This document shows positions 23,857 through 32,727 of a stretch of 64,000 nt of DNA, piece by piece; position 1 is the first letter of the stretch; each line of letters opens with the position of its first letter. A program made the translations under genes and the position numbers. The stretch lies in assembly GCF_018100985.1 (NCBI RefSeq), contig NZ_JAGJEI010000011.1, positions 1-64,000 on the forward strand. Direction: 5' to 3'. The notes beneath the pieces are model-generated. The model saw nothing but the letters and a program-made list of their open reading frames with translations. It ran no database searches and was not told where the DNA came from. The DNA is from Pseudoalteromonas sp. MMG007. GTDB lineage: Bacteria > Pseudomonadota > Gammaproteobacteria > Enterobacterales > Alteromonadaceae.

Positions 23857-24627
23857 ATGAACCAAACCGAGCTACTAGAAGAAACCCTCATCCTCGCCCG
23901 TAAAGCAGGCAACGCCATAATGGGGATTTACGAAAAGGACTTTAACGTTGAATACAAAGCCGATGAGAGCCCAGTAACCGACGCCGACTTAGCAGCTCAT
24001 AAAGTGATTGTGGCAGGGCTACACCAACTCACCCCCGACATTCCAATACTCAGTGAAGAAAACGCTGACATAAGCTGGGATGTACGCCAAACGTGGAAAA
24101 GCTACTGGTTAGTTGACCCAATCGACGGCACTAAAGAATTTATTAAAAAGAACGGTGAATTTACCGTAAACATCGCCCTAATTAAAAACGGCATTCCTAT
24201 TTTAGCCGTAGTAGATGCACCCGCCCTTGGCGTATCGTACTTAGCCGCCGAAGCCATTGGCGCATTTAAAGATAAAGGCGATGAGCGAATTGAGCTTAAA
24301 GTAACCACCAAACCTAATAAAGGGTTAATTCGTGTTGTAGGCAGCCGCTCGCACCCATCACCCGATTTAGCCGAGTTTGTGAAACGCTTTAATGAGGTTG
24401 AAATGGTGTCTAAAGGCAGCTCACTAAAACTGTGTTTAGTCGCTGAGGGTAGCGCCGACATTTACCCGCGCTTAGGTCCAACTTGCGAATGGGATACTGG
24501 CGCAGGCCATGCAATCGCTGAAATAGCCGGCGCTAAAGTGACTAAGCTTGATGGCAGCCCGCTTATTTATAACACCAAAGATGAATACTTAAATCCGTAT
24601 TTTGTAGTGAGTGCGATAGAAGAGTAA
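23857..24627 (+). CDS. cysQ: 3'(2'),5'-bisphosphate nucleotidase CysQ
   Basis: Removes the 3'-phosphate of PAP, the by-product of PAPS reduction, 256 aa. Inositol-monophosphatase-type metal motifs are visible: EEN near residue 68, DPIDGTKEF near 87-95 and EWDTGAGHAIAEIAG near 210. Last gene of the cys operon, starting 5 bp after cysC. A REP-like hairpin follows 51 bp later. cysH and cysIJ are not in the window. Confidence 0.95.
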   Translation: MNQTELLEETLILARKAGNAIMGIYEKDFNVEYKADESPVTDADLAAHKVIVAGLHQLTPDIPILSEENADISWDVRQTWKSYWLVDPIDGTKEFIKKNGEFTVNIALIKNGIPILAVVDAPALGVSYLAAEAIGAFKDKGDERIELKVTTKPNKGLIRVVGSRSHPSPDLAEFVKRFNEVEMVSKGSSLKLCLVAEGSADIYPRLGPTCEWDTGAGHAIAEIAGAKVTKLDGSPLIYNTKDEYLNPYFVVSAIEE

Positions 24628-24677
24628 AGGCCTAGAGCTGTTAGCGGTTAATTTAAAAGCAGCTCAGCGTTAAATTA

Positions 24678-24732
24678 TTTGTAGGTCGGGATTTATCCCG
24701 TCATTTTGTCGGGCTAAAGCCAGACCTACAAA
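24678..24732. repeat. REP-like inverted repeat after cysQ
   Basis: TTTGTAGGTC at 24678-24687 pairs with GACCTACAAA at 24723-24732. Inside are GGGATTTATCCCG and CGGGCTAAAGCC, each able to form part of a stem. The GTAGGTCGGG core is the kind of sequence found in dispersed REP elements of gammaproteobacteria. Only one full copy is seen in this window, so repeat status is inferred from form. Confidence 0.6.
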
Positions 24733-24790
24733 AGAGCTCCACCGCAAGTACAACTCTGTTATGTAAAGGTTAATCTCACCACTAAGGATT

Positions 24791-27502
24791 TTAGCTATGC
24801 ACAGAGAGTTTTGATTGATTATCTACTCCCATAATTCCAACTTCTGCTTTACGAGACGTTGTATATAAGCTTGTAAAATTAGGTAGCTTAGGTGCATTGT
24901 CTAATTTTGAGTTAGGGTTCAATATGGGCTTCCTAAGCCATTCTGAATTACCCAAAATTCTTCCTAAACAATGAAATTTTTCGGGTTCACTAACACTCTT
25001 TAATCTTTTTTCTGCATGGTATAACTTGTAGCTTTGCTTCAAACAACATAATAAATACCTACCTTTATTTTTATCTAAGTTCAATTGATAAATAAGAGGC
25101 TCTAATTCGCTCGGTATGTCCTTTCCATTAAAGCCAAGGTAATTAATAAGTGCATTTGAATACTTCCTACCATCTTGTACATATAGTAATTTATCAAAAA
25201 CCTCATACATATTTTCAAGCGTTAAGTTTCTAGCTAAATAGTGAACAAACTTTATTACATGCCTACATGTTTTAGATGACTGCTCAATGGATAAGTTATC
25301 ATTACCAGACTCTTGATAAGCTAATGTTTGCTCTTCATTAAACTGAAGGAGAATAAATTGAGAATACTTCTCTTGTTTAAACCCATCAAAACTCAGCCAC
25401 TCTTTCACAAATTCAGGTAAAGGCAACTTTGTCAGTTTTAAAATATCTTTAATAACATCCTGATCTATAAACTCATTATTCAAAATGCTTTGTCGTGTAA
25501 TACGCTGAATATAATATGACATATTATTAGTACAGCCCACCATTTGTAGATATTCTTTATCAGGGTTTAAAAGCCAAATATCTCTTTCTTTTGGAGGGTC
25601 GCTATCTTTTATTTCAACAGTACTAATTTTTATATCTAACATTACCTTTAAATATTCTTTTAGATCACTAGAAGTGTCTTTTTCTAGAAATTTTTCAACA
25701 TCTACAGGTCCACTATTAGGTTTTGTAGAATCTACAAAGACAATTTCACTATTAAGTTTTGCAAAATCTACAAAGTTAAGATATTTAGAAAATAAGCTAG
25801 GTTTAACTTCTCTGAGTGCTAACACCATAAGCAAAGATATAAAATTAATTTCACCCTTTAAGTTACTCTCCCACCAAATCTCATTAGCTCGACGAAGTAC
25901 TTTTTTTAAAGTACGAATGCTCGGAATTAATTTATTTAACTCAGTTATTTCAGGTTGATAAAAAGCAATTCGTTCAATTGAGCGATTTTTTATATCATCT
26001 AACGTCTCCCATGAATACGGGATAACTGTAATCACCTTACTTTGAGTTAAATTCTCATAAATATAATCAACGAGTAAATCTGTAAAATTACTTTTAGTTA
26101 CATCTTCTCTGTAGTCGGTCGCTTTTGATATCACCTCTGCGGCAACTTCATTCTCATTACCCATTGCGACGATGAAGTTAATATTACTTAAGTTTTTATC
26201 TTTCAATCTATCCAGCAGCGCGGCTATATCATTTAAGCGCTTTTCGTTTTCATCGCCAGTGCCGCGATCTACGTCTTGCAGGGTGATCAATAATTTGTGG
26301 TTGGTTGCTTCAAGAACATCATTAAGCTTTTTAAAACTTTGCTCAATATCAATTGGGCCTGCGAGTAGTGTGGATGCAAACTGAAATACACTGCCACCAG
26401 ACTTAAGTGCTTCGGTGTAATGCTTAGGTAACGCACGAAAGGCACACATATCAATATACTGGCTTATATCATCGATAATATGGCTCAATACAACATGCGC
26501 AACACTGCCGCTTGCAGCGCCCCATGTTGATATATCACTGTGTATCCAATTAATCTTGTTTTGTTGTTTTACTGTTAGCTTTTCTTTATCAGATGACTCC
26601 AATTTTACCTGTTTAGGCTTTTTAAGCTCGCTTGCTATTGCTGCAACAATGCTACTTTTTCCGCAACCGTATGGTCCACATAACGCTATGTGCTGCGCCA
26701 AGTCTTCTTCATAATCATCACCTCCGTTACGCAGTCGCTCGGTGATACGCTTTGCATACATCTGTAGGTCGGGCTCTAACTTTTCTTTACTTTTAATAGT
26801 TGAGTCATCTTTGAACCACTCTCTGAAATCATCTAGATCCTTAAAATCATCACCTGAATTAACTCCAACAGAGCTGCTTTCGTTGTGCGTTTGTTTTATC
26901 TCGCTGCTAGCGAAAAATCTTAAAATAACCGCAAAACAGTACAGCAGGATAAATGTCGTGATAAGCGACCATGGTGTATGGTAATAACCTGATGCGAGCG
27001 ATAGTGTTACTAAAGCAGCGAATAGGATAAACCACGACTTGCCACCCAGCTTTTTGGCTTTCTCTTTGGTCTCTTGAAACAAAACAAATAATGCAGATGA
27101 AAATAGAGTGATGTGTAAATACTTCAAACTAGAAAAAAGTAGAGCATCGTCAAGAAAGTACGGTCTATATGCCGTATTCACAAAAAGATAAACAAGTAAT
27201 GCTGCTACTGATAACCACACAGCAATTGTCACTGGCGGGTATCGCCAGTTAAACCCAATACTGCGTTTGGGGTGCGATATATAAAACTTATCAAGCAGCA
27301 GCTTGATGCCAATACCTGCTAAAAATGCGCTGCTGTAATGTAGAGTTGGATTTACATTTAAAATAGCGCCCCAGCTAGCATAGGGCTCTTGCACAAAACC
27401 GACTTGGCTTAAAAATACAGTAATTGTTGCAGCAGTAATTGCGCACAATAAAAGAGAAAGCCAGCGTCTGGCTGTAATGGGAAGAGTTTTAACTTGCGAC
27501 AA
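24791..27502 (-). CDS. Membrane-anchored KAP-like P-loop NTPase
   Basis: 903 aa. The start is TTG (MSQVKTLPITARRW) with AAGGA nine bases upstream; no in-frame ATG fits. Several hydrophobic segments lie in residues 10-200. A P-loop GPYGCGKSSIVAAI lies near 275-288, and a Walker B-like LLITLQDVDRGTGDENEKRL near 408 with its RLNDIAALLDRL follow-on resembles KAP/STAND-type NTPases. The C-terminal 400 residues are unrecognised and look more AT-rich. It stands alone between the cys operon and the repeat-bounded segment. KAP NTPases include phage-exclusion proteins such as F-plasmid PifA, so a defence role is possible, not shown. Confidence 0.75.
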   Translation of the reverse strand: MSQVKTLPITARRWLSLLLCAITAATITVFLSQVGFVQEPYASWGAILNVNPTLHYSSAFLAGIGIKLLLDKFYISHPKRSIGFNWRYPPVTIAVWLSVAALLVYLFVNTAYRPYFLDDALLFSSLKYLHITLFSSALFVLFQETKEKAKKLGGKSWFILFAALVTLSLASGYYHTPWSLITTFILLYCFAVILRFFASSEIKQTHNESSSVGVNSGDDFKDLDDFREWFKDDSTIKSKEKLEPDLQMYAKRITERLRNGGDDYEEDLAQHIALCGPYGCGKSSIVAAIASELKKPKQVKLESSDKEKLTVKQQNKINWIHSDISTWGAASGSVAHVVLSHIIDDISQYIDMCAFRALPKHYTEALKSGGSVFQFASTLLAGPIDIEQSFKKLNDVLEATNHKLLITLQDVDRGTGDENEKRLNDIAALLDRLKDKNLSNINFIVAMGNENEVAAEVISKATDYREDVTKSNFTDLLVDYIYENLTQSKVITVIPYSWETLDDIKNRSIERIAFYQPEITELNKLIPSIRTLKKVLRRANEIWWESNLKGEINFISLLMVLALREVKPSLFSKYLNFVDFAKLNSEIVFVDSTKPNSGPVDVEKFLEKDTSSDLKEYLKVMLDIKISTVEIKDSDPPKERDIWLLNPDKEYLQMVGCTNNMSYYIQRITRQSILNNEFIDQDVIKDILKLTKLPLPEFVKEWLSFDGFKQEKYSQFILLQFNEEQTLAYQESGNDNLSIEQSSKTCRHVIKFVHYLARNLTLENMYEVFDKLLYVQDGRKYSNALINYLGFNGKDIPSELEPLIYQLNLDKNKGRYLLCCLKQSYKLYHAEKRLKSVSEPEKFHCLGRILGNSEWLRKPILNPNSKLDNAPKLPNFTSLYTTSRKAEVGIMGVDNQSKLSVHS

Positions 27503-27849
27503 TGTTTAACATCCTTATTAATACGTTACTTCGCCAGTGTACACCGCATAAATAATAATCCAAATTCTGCATTACAAAACATTGCTAAATTGAATAACTA
27601 ATCTAGATTGTATGTAGAAATTACTTTATATGTTCTCACATGGTTAATATATAGAGGTATTATATTAAGGGCCCCCAAGGCAAGCCCTTTATAGAATAAG
27701 TTAAACAAGAATAATGAGCTGTTTTACGCTCTAAAAATAGCGATTAAACAATTAAAATTGAGCAAATATCAACCGCAATTGAGTGGTTACTTGCAATAAA
27801 TCTCTAGCGCAATCTAAATTACACACAAAACCCCTCATCACACCCCATA
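27503..27849. other. Intergenic stretch without a gene
   Basis: AT-rich sequence upstream of the KAP-like gene. I see no open frame of note and no tRNA. The only structure is a small GGGC...GCCC pairing around 27670-27690. The KAP promoter should lie at its left end but no clear -10/-35 pair stands out. Confidence 0.5.
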
Positions 27850-28461
27850 ACAATGTTTTATTTTCATTACACTTAGTAACTAATCTACTACAACGGTTTC
27901 GCGAGACAAAAGCGACTAAGCATGAAAAACTACGTTGAAAGTTATATTCTTGTGCGCAATTATTATTTTAAATAATGGATGAGCAAACACATATGACAAC
28001 ATCTCAAGATGCAACGCTTTCAAATGCATCAATAAATAACACACTCTTTTACCTCAAAATAGAACCAGCACGATATACAATGGACGCTAAGTCTATATGG
28101 CACGGCCGTTGGTGCGGGTATTTTATTTTTACCTATTAATATTGGTATTGGCGGTTTTTGGCCATTAATTATTATGGCGTGTTTAGCATTCCCAATGACC
28201 TTTTGTGCCCACCGAGGCTTAGCACGCTTTGTACTTTCGTCGAAAAATAAAGATGCCGATTTTACCGATGTAGTTGAAGAGCACTTTGGTGTGACTGCAG
28301 GTCGGTTAATTTCTTTGTTGTACTTTTTATCTATATTCCCAATTTTGCTTATTTACGGTGTGGCTTAACCAATAGTATTGATAGCTTTATGGTTATTCAA
28401 ATGGGGATGGATTCGCCTTCTCGCGTATTGCTTTCAGGCCTATTGGTTGCGGGTATTATCC
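27850..28461 (+). repeat. Direct repeat, left copy (5' part of an amino-acid transporter gene)
   Basis: This stretch matches 44680-45291 in the same orientation, with a constant offset of 16,830 bp at both ends and at internal landmarks. It covers the upstream region and the first part of the transporter gene. Similarity is moderate upstream and very high across about 28080-28220, then falls with scattered substitutions. It marks the left edge of the segment carrying the NRPS cluster. Confidence 0.9.
27993..28461 (+). pseudogene. Truncated, frameshifted copy of the amino-acid transporter gene
   Basis: It begins ATGACAACATCTCAAGATGC, parallel to the intact gene at 44821. A 2-base loss in the ACACACTC stretch shifts the frame early, and a 1-base loss (GTGTGGCTTAACC against GTGTGGGCTTAACC) creates a stop near 28368. 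The similarity ends at about 28461, after roughly one third of the gene. The 28462-28586 tail has no recognisable match. It cannot make a transporter. Confidence 0.92.
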
Positions 28462-28586
28462 TTCGGATCTTGTTTTTAGTTTAGGACGAAAGTCAAAAAG
28501 AAAGATCTGTTCCAGTTTACTCATGATGGCTGTTATAAGTTTTTAGGACTTGCCATTAACAGAAAGCTTTCTAAAAGCAACAACCC

Positions 28587-29384
28587 TTAACGATTTTGCT
28601 GGGCGATAAACGCAAACGAGTGCTGATTGAATAAGTCAGGACGTTCCACATTACAGACATGCCCACAATGGTGAATAGTTTGCAGTACGCTGTTTTTATG
28701 ACGCTTAACCATTTCTTTAACAGGGCCAAGGAACATATGATCCTCCTTACCCATAATGTACAGAATGGGAATATCAATGTCTTTTTCTTTGAAATATTGC
28801 ATTAAAGGATTTACATCCATGGCTAATTTAAACCATTTTATAAACTCTTTTTGACACAAGCGCTTTGCTTCACGAACAAACAAAAGTCGAGATTCTTTAT
28901 GACGCTTTTTCGGCATCATAATAAAAGCAAATAAGCGATACAGCCACATATAAGGCAAGAAGTGTTTAAAAGTATTACCTAAATAAACCAATGTATTACT
29001 GCGAGTATTAAAACGAGTAACCGCTCCACCTAGCACCATGCTAGAAACATATTGCGGCGCAATTTCAGCAATATTTCGAATAAGAATTGTGCCCAATGAA
29101 ATACCAACAAAGTGTGCGCTGGTGATATTGTTATGATCTAACACATCGATAATGTCTTTAGAGACATTATTAAATGAATAATTATTATCAACAAAGTTTT
29201 GTAGTAGATTATTCGATTTGCCGTGACCACGAAGATCAAGCAACAACACATTATATTCTTTTTTATACGCTTTAAGCTGACGAAACCAGATTGCCGAACT
29301 ACCACCGGCTCCATGGACAAATACAACCCATGTTTTACTGGTTTCGTGTGGAAAAATAGTATGGAAAAGAATTTCTGTACTCAT
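28587..29384 (-). CDS. Alpha/beta hydrolase
   Basis: 265 aa from the chosen start MSTEILFHTIFPHETSKTWV; the open frame extends 15 residues further to a TTG, and no start has a strong ribosome site. The oxyanion segment VFVHGAGGSSAIWFRQL, LDLRGHGKSNNL, nucleophile elbow HFVGISLGTIL (Ser in GISLG), the acid in YIMGKEDHMF and His in HHCGHVCNVERPDLF give a full catalytic set. Substrate unknown. It stands alone just inside the left repeat, so a recent arrival is possible. Confidence 0.85.
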   Translation of the reverse strand: MSTEILFHTIFPHETSKTWVVFVHGAGGSSAIWFRQLKAYKKEYNVLLLDLRGHGKSNNLLQNFVDNNYSFNNVSKDIIDVLDHNNITSAHFVGISLGTILIRNIAEIAPQYVSSMVLGGAVTRFNTRSNTLVYLGNTFKHFLPYMWLYRLFAFIMMPKKRHKESRLLFVREAKRLCQKEFIKWFKLAMDVNPLMQYFKEKDIDIPILYIMGKEDHMFLGPVKEMVKRHKNSVLQTIHHCGHVCNVERPDLFNQHSFAFIAQQNR

Positions 29385-29543
29385 TGCAGTTAGCGGCCTA
29401 TTTACTTCATTTGGCATATTCAATTGCAAGAAGTATAACGGAGTTTAATAAAAATCTCTCATGAAGTTCAGATCAATAGCTTCTACTTAACAACTTTTCG
29501 GAGCAGATTTTGATTTTTAAATAAAAACGACTCGCTTCTATTC

Positions 29544-29906
29544 TCAACGTATTTTAGGCGCTTGCCCGTGAAAATCTAAATACAGTTTTTTAAGTTTGTC
29601 AGGAACAAGTGGCCAACCGATTTCAATTCCAATGGGAGTGGCCTTGCAAAATAAGTGCTCAACGTAATAAGTGTCTATGTACTCAAGTTCAGCAGGACTT
29701 GCAGAGTCTAATTTTAGACTCATATATGACAAGTGCTTTAGAGCGTTGGTGACTTTATTTTCGTTGAATGCAAAAGTTGTTAAGTTTGCAAACTCTTCCA
29801 TGCGAAAAGCAAGCGCCCAACTTTCGTGTTTATCCATTAGCGGGATCACATCTGGAAACTTACATTGTATATCCTTAATGAATCTTATTATTTCTTGCTT
29901 TTCCAT
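29544..29906 (-). CDS. Hypothetical protein, 120 aa
   Basis: Not recognised. It starts MEKQEIIRFIKDIQCKFPDV, looks mainly alpha-helical and soluble, has no signal peptide or membrane segment, and contains a conserved-looking IDTYYVEHLFCKA stretch near residues 75-88. It follows the hydrolase region on the same strand but 160 bp away. The small size and isolation in an accessory segment would suit an immunity-type or regulatory protein; nothing in the sequence proves this. Confidence 0.6.
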   Translation of the reverse strand: MEKQEIIRFIKDIQCKFPDVIPLMDKHESWALAFRMEEFANLTTFAFNENKVTNALKHLSYMSLKLDSASPAELEYIDTYYVEHLFCKATPIGIEIGWPLVPDKLKKLYLDFHGQAPKIR

Positions 29907-30270
29907 ATACTCCCTTGCTGCACATAGTTATACAAATGCCATTGTACCAGCTAAAAATAATTTGGTGGGCCACGGACAAAGCCAACTGTTCTTGTCCGCG
30001 TTTACGACCTCGTTAACTTAACGTTTTGATAACCATACCCACACCATATAATTTTTTAAATGCCTAAATATTGTTTTTATTTAAGACTTACGCTCAATAC
30101 GTTAAGTTTTTTTAAGGCCGCAAACGATTTTTTAGTAAGCTTCCAATCGCCTTGCACCACTTCAAAAACCAACTTAAACTATTGCTTATGTTAACTTTTT
30201 AAATAATTACGATATAAAAATATCAGTCTTCAGCAACTCTATGAAACAGCTAAACGTATATTAATTTAAT

Positions 30271-30317
30271 ATCTTCATATAAAGATACTTGACACAAAGT
30301 TAATTCTTACATATCTT
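30271..30317 (+). promoter_or_regulatory. Promoter and operator of the TrpF-like/UPRT-like/EamA/OYE operon
   Basis: ATCTTCATATAAAGAT (30271-30286) is a near-perfect palindrome. AC then TTGACA (30289-30294) follow, with TATCTT (30312-30317) after a 17-bp spacer. The same arrangement recurs at 34821 and 40084. It lies within the 458-bp gap 29907-30364; the rest of that gap shows only a CGGACAA...TTGTCCG stem near 29972-29998 and AT-rich sequence. The likely regulator is the PecS-like MarR protein of this cluster. Confidence 0.75.
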
Positions 30318-30364
30318 TACTTCGAGATTCTTTACAACCCTTTAACTTTAAATTGGAGAACATT

Positions 30365-31042
30365 ATGAAAAACATTATTCAAGTAGCTGGCATTATCGAC
30401 CGAGAAGAAGCAAATCTAATGCTGGAGTCTGGCATTGAGTGGCTTGGCTTTCCTTTACGCTTACCTTCTGGAAAAGATGATATTTCTGAAACAGATGCAA
30501 TGAGCATTATTAAAGGCTTAAGTGAGCCTCAAGCCGGTGTGTTGATTAGCTATATGGTAGATGCTGAAGAAGTGAGCGGTTATTGCAGTGAGCTAGGTGT
30601 AAAAGCAGTTCAACTACACGGTGATATTAGTGTGGCAGAAATGAAAAAGCTTAGAGAGCTGCGCCCTGATCTTTTCTTATTAAAAAGCCTTGTTGTGAAA
30701 GAAGACAATGCTGAAGAGCTGTTAGAAATTGTTGATACCATGGCTGACTTTGTTGACATGTTTATCACTGATACGTTTAACCCTAAAACGGGTGCTAAAG
30801 GCGCTACTGGTTTAACGCATAACTGGGACGTAAGCGCTGAACTTGTTAGACGATCTCCAAAACCTCTAATGATGGCTGGCGGTTTAACGCCTGAAAATGT
30901 AGCCGATGCAATCTATAAGGTTAAACCTGCCGCAGTTGATTCACATACGGGATTAGAAGGTAGCGACGGCAGAAAAGATGCCGCTAAGGTGAAGAAATTC
31001 ATTCGCGAAGCTGAAAAAGCATTTTCGGAGATCAATGCTTAA
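30365..31042 (+). CDS. TrpF-family protein lacking the catalytic cysteine
   Basis: 225 aa from the ATG at 30365 (GGAGAA upstream). It resembles phosphoribosylanthranilate isomerase throughout: IDREEANLMLESGIEWLGF at the start, VKAVQLHG near residue 80, FITDTF with the acid Asp near 136, PLMMAGGLTPENVADAI near 173 and a phosphate-binding VDSHTGLEG near 196. The K-I-C-G motif of true TrpF reads Q-V-A-G here, so the general base Cys is Ala. A different phosphoribosyl substrate or a binding role is likely. First gene of a four-gene operon with the UPRT-like, EamA and OYE genes. Confidence 0.8.
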   Translation: MKNIIQVAGIIDREEANLMLESGIEWLGFPLRLPSGKDDISETDAMSIIKGLSEPQAGVLISYMVDAEEVSGYCSELGVKAVQLHGDISVAEMKKLRELRPDLFLLKSLVVKEDNAEELLEIVDTMADFVDMFITDTFNPKTGAKGATGLTHNWDVSAELVRRSPKPLMMAGGLTPENVADAIYKVKPAAVDSHTGLEGSDGRKDAAKVKKFIREAEKAFSEINA

Positions 31043-31100
31043 TATAATTCACTGCCAGATTAACACCCCTAATCTGGCAGACTCAAATAGGGAGAGCGTT

Positions 31101-31805
31101 ATGAATGCAAATCAAGTTATTCAAATATATAAAGAAGACTCACAAATACTCTCAAGTAGTGTGATCGAGTTACCGCAAACAAATAGACTAAAATACCTGC
31201 ATGCAAAAATGCGTGACAAGGTAGCTAGTAAAAGCCAATTCATTTTTTATGCTGATCAAGTGTTTCGTCTGCTGATTGAAAAAAGCTTAGAATTAGTACC
31301 ATTTAAAGATCTCGATGTAACTACTCCCGTGGGAGAAACATACAAAGGCAAGCAGTTTGCAGATCCAATATGTGCCGTTTCTGTGGTTCGTGCTGGTGAA
31401 AGTATGGAAAATGAGCTGCGTCATATTGACTTAAAAATTCCCATTGGAAAAATTTTAATACAACGCGATGTCGTCACAAAATTGCCAACTCTTTATTATT
31501 CAAAACTTCCGGATCATATCGCTAAATGTCGCGTGCTGATATTCGAACCTATGTTGGCGACAGGCGGCTCTGCAATTTGTGCTATTCAGGTGCTTATAGA
31601 TGCTGGTGTTTTAGAAGAAAATATCATTTTTGTTAATCTTTTGTGCTCCCCTGAGGGGATTCAAAAAGTTACTCAGCAATTTAAGAAAATTCAAATAGTT
31701 ACGTCTTCAATTGAAGAGTATCTAAATGGAAACGCATTTATGATACCTGGAATTGGCGACTTCGGAGATCGCTACTTCGGTACGACCGATGTGGGGGCCG
31801 TATGA
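31101..31805 (+). CDS. Uracil phosphoribosyltransferase-like protein
   Basis: 234 aa from the ATG at 31101, with GGGAGAG upstream. The PRPP loop reads FEPMLATGGSAICAIQVL (residues about 151-168), in which the usual D-P-M-L-A-T-G begins with Glu. The base-binding end IPGIGDFGDRYFGT is intact. The family adds ribose 5-phosphate from PRPP to uracil. Its place in an NRPS cluster rather than a pyrimidine locus points to a specialised substrate or to self-protection. Its stop overlaps the EamA start by 4 bp (ATGA). Confidence 0.8.
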   Translation: MNANQVIQIYKEDSQILSSSVIELPQTNRLKYLHAKMRDKVASKSQFIFYADQVFRLLIEKSLELVPFKDLDVTTPVGETYKGKQFADPICAVSVVRAGESMENELRHIDLKIPIGKILIQRDVVTKLPTLYYSKLPDHIAKCRVLIFEPMLATGGSAICAIQVLIDAGVLEENIIFVNLLCSPEGIQKVTQQFKKIQIVTSSIEEYLNGNAFMIPGIGDFGDRYFGTTDVGAV

Positions 31806-32716
31806 CAAATAAACAACTAATACTTTGGATGTTAGTTGCTATGATTGCCCCAACAATTTGGGGCAGTACATACATAGTAACGACCGAGCTATTACCGCCA
31901 GATATGCCTTTAATGGCGTCAACACTTCGTGCTTTACCTGCTGGTATTTTATTGGTACTGATTGGTCGAAAGCTACCTAAAGGCATCTGGTGGGTGCGTT
32001 CTATCGTGCTTGGCATACTTAATATTGGTGGCTTTTTTTACTGTTTATTTGTAGCAGCCTATCTATTACCCGGTGGTGTAGCTGCACTTGTTATGTCGTG
32101 CCAACCTATCATAGTCATGATACTTGGTGCGCTACTCTTTAAAGATACCCTTAATTTAAGGCAATTTATTGCTTGTGCAATTGCGGCTGTTGGAGTCGCG
32201 ATGTTGGTCTTAGAACCAAATATGAATTTACCTGTTCAAGGTGTTATTGCAGGTTTAATTGGTGCCGCTTCAATGGCCACGGGAATAGTATTAACAAAAA
32301 AATGGGGCAAGCCTGCTGACGTTAATTTATATACTTTTACAGGCTGGCAACTCGTTGTAGGTGGATTATTTTTACTCCCGATTGGATTAGTACAAGAAGG
32401 CTTACCTAGTAACCTAACAGTGGACAATATAATTGGTTATTCCTACTTAAGTATCATTGGCGCCTTGTTCGCTTATATAGTTTGGTTTAAAGCTATTGAA
32501 AAACTGCCAGTTGTTACGGTGTCTTTTATATCGTTTGCAAGCCCAATCTCAGCAACATTATTGGGTTATTTTATTCTTTCGCAAAGGCTAACGATGAGTC
32601 AAACATTAGGCGCAGTCATTATTGTATTAGCCATTGTTATATCTCAAGTACAGCTGTTTAAAAAATCAAGTTCCAATTTTAATCTGGAACCACCATTAAA
32701 CAAAAAAACTAGTTAA
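31802..32716 (+). CDS. EamA-family exporter, PecM-like
   Basis: 304 aa, about ten hydrophobic segments, two EamA repeats (residues about 8-137 and 150-285). The first begins MIAPTIWGSTYIVTTELLPP with FRPIS-like LRALPAGILL downstream, as in drug/metabolite transporters. In Dickeya the PecM EamA protein works with PecS and indigoidine production; size and company fit. It is translationally coupled to the UPRT-like gene and followed after 11 bp by the reductase. Confidence 0.8.
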   Translation: MTNKQLILWMLVAMIAPTIWGSTYIVTTELLPPDMPLMASTLRALPAGILLVLIGRKLPKGIWWVRSIVLGILNIGGFFYCLFVAAYLLPGGVAALVMSCQPIIVMILGALLFKDTLNLRQFIACAIAAVGVAMLVLEPNMNLPVQGVIAGLIGAASMATGIVLTKKWGKPADVNLYTFTGWQLVVGGLFLLPIGLVQEGLPSNLTVDNIIGYSYLSIIGALFAYIVWFKAIEKLPVVTVSFISFASPISATLLGYFILSQRLTMSQTLGAVIIVLAIVISQVQLFKKSSSNFNLEPPLNKKTS

Positions 32717-32727
32717 AGGAAGTAAAC

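Noticed and set aside
26755..26775. GTAGGTCGGGCT inside the KAP-like gene, similar to the REP-like arm at 24681
   Set aside because: It is read in frame as part of E-P-D-L-Q and has no partner arm nearby; probably chance or a half copy of no consequence.
29544..29906. Toxin-antitoxin or immunity gene
   Set aside because: Small isolated gene, but no partner gene, no known motif and no overlap; left as hypothetical.
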